A stretch of DNA of 45,803 nt from NCBI GenBank assembly GCA_019638575.1, contig JAHBTN010000026.1, positions 1 through 45,803 of the forward strand. The letters are read 5' to 3'. Made by a program: the position numbers and the translations under genes. Numbering within the stretch: position 1 is the first letter of the stretch; the number at the start of each line of letters is the position of its first letter. This stretch comes from Ferruginibacter sp. Its GTDB lineage: Bacteria; Bacteroidota; Bacteroidia; Chitinophagales; Chitinophagaceae. Below, in pieces: positions 37,087 through 42,965 of this stretch. The notes beneath the pieces were generated by a model. The model saw nothing but the letters and a program-made list of their open reading frames with translations. It did no database searches and had not been told where the DNA came from.

Positions 37087-37428
37087 ATGCAATTATTAAG
37101 TATTTTTTTGATGATGGATCCGCAGGGAAAAGGCGGCAGCAGCGGTACACTAATTATGATGGGATTGATGATCCTGGTATTTTGGCTTTTTATGATTAGG
37201 CCGCAGGCTAAAAAAGCAAAAAAGCAAAAAGAGTTTATCAATAACTTACAAAAGGGAGATAAAATTGTAACCATTGCCGGCATTCATGGCAAAGTAAATA
37301 AAGTAGGCGATGATGGAACACTTGAACTGGAAGTAAGCCCTGGCAGTTACCTTAAAGTAGAACGCAGCGCTATCAGCATGGAGTGGACGGCCAATATAAA
37401 TAAGCCTGTTGCTGAGACGAAGAAGTAA
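37087..37428 (+). CDS. yajC: Preprotein translocase subunit YajC
   Basis: The 113-residue protein has one membrane helix (TLIMMGLMILVFWLFMI) followed by RPQAKKAKKQKEF and the conserved GDKIVTIAGIHGKVNKV segment. YajC associates with SecDF and the SecYEG channel. It is co-directional with the DUF1573 gene and ends at a strong terminator. Confidence 0.94.
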   Translation: MQLLSIFLMMDPQGKGGSSGTLIMMGLMILVFWLFMIRPQAKKAKKQKEFINNLQKGDKIVTIAGIHGKVNKVGDDGTLELEVSPGSYLKVERSAISMEWTANINKPVAETKK

Positions 37429-37430
37429 GA

Positions 37431-37458
37431 TTCAAAAGCAAAAAGTAAAAAATCAAAA
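37431..37458. repeat. Degenerate heptamer repeat, four units
   Basis: TTCAAAA, GCAAAAA, GTAAAAA and ATCAAAA follow in strict 7-nt register just after the yajC stop codon. The units resemble those read on the minus strand of the array at 25403-25493 (GCAAAAT, TCAAAAT). Confidence 0.6.
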
Positions 37459-37498
37459 AATCCGGAATTGAAGATTAACTTCGGTTCCGGATTTTTTA
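37459..37498 (+). terminator. Terminator downstream of yajC
   Basis: A 15-bp stem (AATCCGGAATTGAAG with CTTCGGTTCCGGATT, two G-T wobbles) has an ATTAA loop and ends in TTTTTAT. It separates yajC from coaE. Confidence 0.9.
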
Positions 37499-37551
37499 TA
37501 AGATACGGCTCGCTGTTTATACAAATATTTCGATTTTTTATTTTTGAATTT

Positions 37552-38145
37552 ATGTTAAAGATTGGCATCACCGGCGGCATTGGCAGCGGTAAAAGTACCG
37601 TGGCTAAAGTATTTGAGGTACTTGGTGTGCCGGTGTATTATGCCGATGCTGCTGCAAAAAGGCTGATGAATGAAGACCCAATCTTGCAAGAAAAAATAAA
37701 AGAAATATTTGGCGATGCCGTTTTTGCCGATGGAAAATTGGATAAGAAAAAACTGGCTGCCATTGTATTTAAAAATCCTGAGCAATTAGAACAGCTAAAC
37801 AAAATTGTTCATCCGCTAACCATAAATGATGCAGCAGCTTGGATGGAAAAACAAACATCGGCCTATGCCATAAAAGAAGCCGCCATTATATTTGAAACCG
37901 GCTCACAACAACATCTTGATTATGTAATTGGTGTTACTGCCCCTGCCCCTCTCCGCATTTTGCGAACCATGCAGCGGGATAATATTTCACGTGAAGAAGT
38001 GATAGCAAGAATGAGCAGGCAATTGGATGAAAGCATAAGGCTAAAACTTTGTGATTTTATCATTTATAACGATGAGCAGCAAATGCTGTTACCGCAGGTG
38101 ATAGCATTGCATGAAAAATTATTATCGCTTGCTAAAATTAAATAA
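37552..38145 (+). CDS. coaE: Dephospho-CoA kinase
   Basis: The enzyme performs the last step of coenzyme A synthesis, phosphorylating the ribose 3'-OH of dephospho-CoA. The ATG at 37552 gives 197 residues starting MLKIGITGGIGSGKST, with the P-loop at 8-16, as in other CoaE. An upstream in-frame start would add 28 residues encoded by the terminator region and is rejected. Further motifs are VPVYYADAAAKRLM, IVHPLTI and the lid region RMSRQLDE. No YbbR-like gene lies between yajC and coaE here. Confidence 0.94.
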   Translation: MLKIGITGGIGSGKSTVAKVFEVLGVPVYYADAAAKRLMNEDPILQEKIKEIFGDAVFADGKLDKKKLAAIVFKNPEQLEQLNKIVHPLTINDAAAWMEKQTSAYAIKEAAIIFETGSQQHLDYVIGVTAPAPLRILRTMQRDNISREEVIARMSRQLDESIRLKLCDFIIYNDEQQMLLPQVIALHEKLLSLAKIK

Positions 38146-38154
38146 AATGGAAAA

Positions 38155-38323
38155 ATGAACCTTGCCGTTCAATTTAAACAAGTGAACAATTATTTCTACC
38201 CACGTATTATTGGTGAACTAAATGGGCAATGAAGTGCATATTCTTTTATTTGAGCATGCAAGTACATTAAAAACCGGTGATGTAAAGAATGCACTTACAA
38301 AAACCGTACTCTACAGGATTTGA
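38155..38323 (+). pseudogene. Remnant of a small cupin gene with internal deletion
   Basis: Two pieces match the two ends of small Bacteroidetes cupin proteins as I know them. Frame 1 from ATG 38155 reads MNLAVQFKQVNNYFYPRIIG and a few more residues, then stops at 38230. Immediately after, the +1 frame (38231-38323) reads EVHILLFEHASTLKTGDVKN and onward to a TGA. In intact homologues about 60 residues lie between these parts, including the His-rich metal site of the cupin barrel. Loss of that core plus a frame change marks a dead gene. It starts 9 bp after coaE. Confidence 0.75.
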
Positions 38324-38510
38324 GAAGTTGCTTAGAAAATTTTTATATTATCCGGTTCAGCATTTTCATTTTGATTGGTATTTGATTACCATTCTTTACT
38401 CATTTTAAATATGATTTTTTATGCGGCCAAACCTGGCTTGTAAAATGATTTTTAGCTTTCTTAATAAAATTCAAAGGCTCATCAAATTAAATTCATACTT
38501 TACTAAACAA
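38324..38510. other. Intergenic stretch without recognised content
   Basis: This AT-rich segment between the cupin remnant and the palindrome upstream of the kinase holds no credible reading frame and no hairpin of note. Together with the pseudogene it makes up most of the 442-bp gap between coaE and the kinase. Confidence 0.5.
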
Positions 38511-38526
38511 TACCCCTTTTGGGGAA
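38511..38526. promoter_or_regulatory. CCCC-N4-GGGG palindrome, putative response-regulator site A
   Basis: TACCCCT-TT-TGGGGAA is an inverted pair of heptamers with a 2-bp spacer. Its centre is about 55 bp upstream of the start point predicted from the promoter at 38538-38567, a normal activator position. Read on the other strand it becomes TATTCCCCAAAAGGGGTATT, nearly identical to the site at 42768-42787. Confidence 0.6.
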
Positions 38527-38537
38527 TACCCGGTTGC

Positions 38538-38567
38538 TTGAATAAAAGAAGATTGTTTCTAAATTTA
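38538..38567 (+). promoter_or_regulatory. Promoter of the sensor kinase operon
   Basis: TTG (38538-38540), 19 nt, then TAAATTTA (38560-38567): one mismatch (final A for G) to the TTG-N19-TAnnTTTG consensus. It is 20 bp upstream of the kinase ATG. The weak -7 element fits a promoter that needs an activator. Confidence 0.6.
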
Positions 38568-38587
38568 TCCTCAAAGCCAACTGCCTG

Positions 38588-41500
38588 ATGTATAAATATT
38601 GTAAATACCTGTTGCTGCTTATGATGATACAGGCTTGCAGGCTACATGAAAAAGAGCAGGCGCAGGATTTACCGGCATTATACCCGGCGCCTTTTTCAGT
38701 ACAGCTTGATACGGTAAAAGGTTATGCTGTAAACCCCTTCAGCGGCGATAGCATAAAGCCGTTAATAAACCAGGCAGGCATCACCATACAAACCGGCGCC
38801 CATGTGCCATTTACCGGTGTTGTAAAAAATGGGGAGAATATTTTGCCCAAAAAAATAATCAACCCCGGTTTTAATACAAAGCAAATAATACCCGGCAATG
38901 TTTTGCCTTTAACCGGCAACCCATTGATAACAGTGATAGATTCGGCAAGCCTTAAAAAGGTAAAACCTGGCGCTGGCGATGCAGAGTATAAAATAAGCAG
39001 CACCATACAAAGCGCTGTGCCTGTGCCGGCCATATTTAAAAAAATGCCGTACAGTCAACCACAACCAGTTCGTGCTTCACCCATGCGATACAAGGATGAA
39101 GCCATTGCCAATATTCAATACCTGGATGTGCAGCAGGGATTGAGTTTTCCGTTTGTATATGCCTTGTTAGAAGATAAAAGGGGTGATCTGTGGTTTGGGA
39201 TGGATGGAACCGGCATCAGTAAATACAATGGCGTAGAGCTTATACATTATACCAGCAAGAACGGGCTGATTGGTAATACGGTGAACAGGATTATGGAAAG
39301 CAGTAAAGGCGAATTATGGATTGCCACCCGTGAAGGTGTATCCGTTTTTGATGGAAAGAACTTTAATAATATTGACCTGTTCCCCGGGTTAAATGAAAAA
39401 TCCATCAATTCTATAACAGAAGACAAGTGGGGAAATATGTGGATGGGTACCATGCATGGGCTGGTGAAATTTGATGGAAAAAATATCATTTACTATACTA
39501 CCAAAGAAGGGTTGCCCGGTAATTTAGTTTTGTCGTGCATTGATGATTACAAAGGAAGGATATGGATTGGCACCAATAACGGGCTTGCTTTATTCAACGG
39601 AAATGAATTCATCCATTTTACCCAAAAAGACGGCTTGCCCAATAATTATGTTTTTGCTTTGATGGAAGACAGCAAACATAATATCTGGATAAGCAATGGA
39701 TATGGCATTACAGAAAAATGGGGGCTTACCATGTATGATGGCAGATCCTTTACTTCGTATGATAAAGAAAATGGAATCTCCAGTAATCATATCTGGAGCA
39801 TGATGGAAGACAGGAGTGGAAATATTTGGTTGGGTACCTCCCTGGGAGGCCTTAATAAATTTGATGGGAAAAATTTTACACACTATACCCTGGCTGAGGG
39901 AATCACCAATAATAAAGTAAGGCAAATCATACAGGACAAAACAGGTAGCATTTGGTTTGCCACCGATGGTGGCGGTGTAAATAAATTAAATACCGAAAGT
40001 TTCAGCACATTGGCAGGCAACAAAGTCATCATCAATAACAGGGTGCGGCCCATCGTTAAAGATAAGAATGGCAATACCTGGTTTGGTACCGAAGGGGCTG
40101 GCATAGGAAAATATGATGCTTACGCCTCTTTGGGTTATAACACTGGTTTCGATTATTATACCTGGGATAATTTAAAAATTCTTGAAGGCCAGCGTGCTTT
40201 ATATGCCGACCGGCAGGGAAATATTTGGATTGGCACAACAGGAAACGGCTTGTATAAATATGATGGTAACAATGTATGGCAGTTTACAGAGAAAGATGGC
40301 TTATCAAGCATGTCAATCTATTCCATACTACAGGATAATGGCGGCGACCTTTGGCTGGGTACAAAAGAAAATGGTATTAGCCGGTATAATGGCAAAACAT
40401 TTACTCACTACAATGAAAAACAAGGCCTGCCTGCTAAAACGATCTTTGCAATACTGGAAGACAGGAAGAAAAACCTGTGGTTCTGTACAGATGACGCAGG
40501 AATATTCATGTATGATGGAACAAACATCACTGTTTATACAGAGAAAGAAGGGTTGTTCAGTAAAAGCATTACATCCATAATTGAAGATGAAGATGGCAGC
40601 CTTTGGTTGGGCACACAGGGCGCAGGTGTGTGCAGGTTTGATGGGAAACAATTCACCTACTATTCCGAAAAACAGGGATTGAGCAATAATAATATATGGT
40701 CGCTAATTAAAGATTCATCGGGGCATATATGGGCCGGTACCGATAAAGGGTTGAATTGTTTTACAAAAACAGGCGACCGTTTTGTTATTTATAATTATGG
40801 GCTGCAGGATGGATTAAAGGCGCTGGACTTTAACCTCAATGGCGCCTGTATCGATAATAACAATCACTTATGGTGGAGTACAGGAAAAAATATCCTCATT
40901 AAAAACCTGCATGATACCATGCCTGTTGAACATACAAGCCCGGTTAAGCTGGATTATATAGAAATTAATGAGCGCTATTATGATTTCCGTAACCTGCCCG
41001 ATAGCATGAAGAAAAAAATAAGGCTGGATGCTGTGCTGCCTTTCAGCAATTGCCCTCAAAACTTAACACTCACGTACGACCAGGATTTCCTGCGGTTTCA
41101 TTTTTATGTAACCGACTGGCAGACGCCCGATAAAATAAAATACAGTTACCGTATGCAGGGACTTAAAGAAACATGGAGCAGGCCTGCATCAACTCCTGTT
41201 GCCGATTACCGTAATTTAAGTTATGGCGATTATACATTTGAAGTAAGGGCCATTGGTCCATCGCAGGTTTGGAGCAAACCGTTTGCTTATAGTTTCACCA
41301 TACTTCCGGCATGGTGGCAAAGCTGGTGGTTTAAAACATTGATGGTAATTGCCGGTTTGGTAACCATATTTTTTATTGTTTTGTTCATTTACAACTACCA
41401 GTTGCGCAAACAAAAAACCGCATTGGAAAAACAACTGGCAGTACAATATGAACGGCAGCGTATTTCTTCCGAGATGCATGACGATATTGGCGCCGGGCTT

Positions 41501-42049
41501 TCGGGGATAAGGCTGCTGACCGAACTGACAAAGAAAAAAATAAAAGATGAGCAAACGGTGGAAGATGTAGAAAAGATTTACCAGTCCGTAGGCGATATAT
41601 CTGCTAAAATGAAAGAAGTGATATGGAGCCTGAATACCGACAATGATACATTGGTCAGCCTGCTCACTTATCTTCAAACACAGGCAAGGGCTTGGTTAGA
41701 GCATTTTCCCTGCCAGTTACAAATCATCGCCCCCCAATCAATACCAGAAATAAATATTAATGGAGAGGCCAGGAGAAATATTTTCTTATTGGTAAAAGAG
41801 GCGGTGCATAATATTATAAAACATTCGGGTGCCGATAAAGTGGTGATTGATATGCGGTGCAATAATGATCAATTGCTGTTGTCCGTGTCGGATAATGGCA
41901 AAGGTTTGCCTACGGAAGAAATAAATGGTACGGGCAACGGGATGAAGAATATGAAACAACGCATTGGCAAACTGCAGGGCAGGCTTGATATTAAAAACAG
42001 CAACGGGCTTACGCTGACATTTGAAATACCATTAAAACCAGTTACATGA
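38588..42049 (+). CDS. Two-component sensor histidine kinase with double seven-bladed propeller
   Basis: The 1153-residue protein starts with a lipobox-like signal (LLMMIQAC). A linker of about 150 residues follows, then 14 Reg_prop repeats (about 190-760) of the type WLGTxxxGxxxFDG with FTxYTxxxGLxxN between them, enough for two seven-bladed propellers. A Y_Y_Y domain (about 800-900) precedes one transmembrane helix (about 916-936). The cytoplasmic part is a NarX/DesK-type kinase: His964 in SSEMHDDIGAGLSG, Asn1075 in KEAVHNIIKHSG, and GNGMKNMKQRIG. Unlike hybrid systems in Bacteroidetes, the receiver is a separate protein; the kinase stop overlaps the response-regulator start by 4 bp. The ligand is unknown. 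A lipid anchor together with a transmembrane helix would be odd, so the signal may be an ordinary one. Confidence 0.93.
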   Translation: MYKYCKYLLLLMMIQACRLHEKEQAQDLPALYPAPFSVQLDTVKGYAVNPFSGDSIKPLINQAGITIQTGAHVPFTGVVKNGENILPKKIINPGFNTKQIIPGNVLPLTGNPLITVIDSASLKKVKPGAGDAEYKISSTIQSAVPVPAIFKKMPYSQPQPVRASPMRYKDEAIANIQYLDVQQGLSFPFVYALLEDKRGDLWFGMDGTGISKYNGVELIHYTSKNGLIGNTVNRIMESSKGELWIATREGVSVFDGKNFNNIDLFPGLNEKSINSITEDKWGNMWMGTMHGLVKFDGKNIIYYTTKEGLPGNLVLSCIDDYKGRIWIGTNNGLALFNGNEFIHFTQKDGLPNNYVFALMEDSKHNIWISNGYGITEKWGLTMYDGRSFTSYDKENGISSNHIWSMMEDRSGNIWLGTSLGGLNKFDGKNFTHYTLAEGITNNKVRQIIQDKTGSIWFATDGGGVNKLNTESFSTLAGNKVIINNRVRPIVKDKNGNTWFGTEGAGIGKYDAYASLGYNTGFDYYTWDNLKILEGQRALYADRQGNIWIGTTGNGLYKYDGNNVWQFTEKDGLSSMSIYSILQDNGGDLWLGTKENGISRYNGKTFTHYNEKQGLPAKTIFAILEDRKKNLWFCTDDAGIFMYDGTNITVYTEKEGLFSKSITSIIEDEDGSLWLGTQGAGVCRFDGKQFTYYSEKQGLSNNNIWSLIKDSSGHIWAGTDKGLNCFTKTGDRFVIYNYGLQDGLKALDFNLNGACIDNNNHLWWSTGKNILIKNLHDTMPVEHTSPVKLDYIEINERYYDFRNLPDSMKKKIRLDAVLPFSNCPQNLTLTYDQDFLRFHFYVTDWQTPDKIKYSYRMQGLKETWSRPASTPVADYRNLSYGDYTFEVRAIGPSQVWSKPFAYSFTILPAWWQSWWFKTLMVIAGLVTIFFIVLFIYNYQLRKQKTALEKQLAVQYERQRISSEMHDDIGAGLSGIRLLTELTKKKIKDEQTVEDVEKIYQSVGDISAKMKEVIWSLNTDNDTLVSLLTYLQTQARAWLEHFPCQLQIIAPQSIPEININGEARRNIFLLVKEAVHNIIKHSGADKVVIDMRCNNDQLLLSVSDNGKGLPTEEINGTGNGMKNMKQRIGKLQGRLDIKNSNGLTLTFEIPLKPVT

Positions 42050-42669
42050 TTACCATATCGATAGTTGAAGACAACGAACAGTTTCGCACAGGGCTTGAGG
42101 CCATTATCAAAAGCGAAAATGATTTTTTTCTTGCAGGCTCTTATTCAAGCGCCGAAAAAGCACAGGCCGATCTTCCGCTCAATCCGCCTGATATTGTTAT
42201 TGCCGATATAAGCCTGCCGGGCATGAGAGGAACCGAATTAATTGTACGGATGAAGAATAGTTTGCCACAAACGCAGTTTATGGTTTGCAGCATTCATGAT
42301 GATAATGACACCATTTTTGAAGCGCTCAAATGCGGTGCATCAGGTTATATCCTGAAAGATCCTGTTACAGCATCGGAGATTTGCAAAGCCATCAGGAATA
42401 TGTATAACGGCGGTTCGCCCATGAGCCCCTTCATTGCCCGTAAAGTGATAAGCAGTTTCCAGAAACCGGCTTTTAATGATGAAAACCTGTTGCTTAGCAC
42501 CCGTGAAAAAGAAGTGCTTGAACTATTGGCCAAAGGTTTGCTGTATAAAGAAATTGCAGAAAAACTGGGGGTAACACACGAAACAGTAAAAAAACACCTG
42601 AAGAATATTTATCAAAAATTGCATGTGCAGAACAAGATTGAAGCACTGAATAAATACAAATTGCTGTAA
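42046..42669 (+). CDS. NarL/LuxR-family response regulator
   Basis: The 207-residue protein has a receiver domain (about 1-120) with the acidic pair Glu8-Asp9, phospho-acceptor Asp54 in IADISLPGMRG, and Lys in GYILKDP. A LuxR-type helix-turn-helix follows (about 143-207): LSTREKEVLELLAKGLLYKE and VTHETVKKHLKNIYQKLHV. The ATGA overlap with the kinase gene indicates translational coupling. Regulators of this class bind inverted heptamers as dimers, which is the layout of the two palindromes flanking this pair, so autoregulation and control of the downstream secreted protein are plausible. Confidence 0.95.
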   Translation: MITISIVEDNEQFRTGLEAIIKSENDFFLAGSYSSAEKAQADLPLNPPDIVIADISLPGMRGTELIVRMKNSLPQTQFMVCSIHDDNDTIFEALKCGASGYILKDPVTASEICKAIRNMYNGGSPMSPFIARKVISSFQKPAFNDENLLLSTREKEVLELLAKGLLYKEIAEKLGVTHETVKKHLKNIYQKLHVQNKIEALNKYKLL

Positions 42670-42767
42670 CTATACTTACTTATTTTTTTTGATGTTGGAT
42701 AAATACTAAAATTTTCCTCGCCTAAAAACAGGCAATCTCCATTTAAAAAACCGGCTGTAAAAAAGTT

Positions 42768-42787
42768 TATTCCCCGAAAGGGGAATT
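42768..42787. promoter_or_regulatory. CCCC-N4-GGGG palindrome, putative response-regulator site B
   Basis: ATTCCCC-GAAA-GGGGAAT (42769-42786) is a perfect 7-bp inverted repeat, also readable as TTCCCCG-AA-AGGGGAA. It lies in the 296-bp gap between the response regulator and the secreted protein, 179 bp before the latter's ATG. A TTG at 42803-42805 is a possible -33 element, but the -7 (TATATGAA) is poor. The rest of the gap holds a small GCCT/AGGC hairpin (42720-42733) and no clear gene. Confidence 0.6.
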
Positions 42788-42965
42788 GATTTAATAACCT
42801 GTTTGGTTCACTTTTACTTAACATATATGAAATGGTGTTTTCTCCTTTTTTTTCCCGTGTATCCACCCTTTTAAACCTCAAACGTTTACCGTTTCTTGCA
42901 AGAGTTCCTTTCCCTTGTTAAACTGATTTTTTCAAACAGTCATATAAAACCTAAATCATCAAAAA

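Noticed and set aside
37539-37546. TATTTTTG as a coaE promoter
   Set aside because: Only 5 bp before the ATG, too close for a usable transcript start; it is part of a T-rich periodic stretch.
37468-37551. 28-codon N-terminal extension of coaE
   Set aside because: It would be encoded by the terminator stem and a T-rich stretch; CoaE proteins begin directly before the P-loop as at 37552.
42827-42874. Tiny frame (15 codons) between the palindrome and the secreted protein gene
   Set aside because: Too short, no supporting signal, and within a T-rich stretch.
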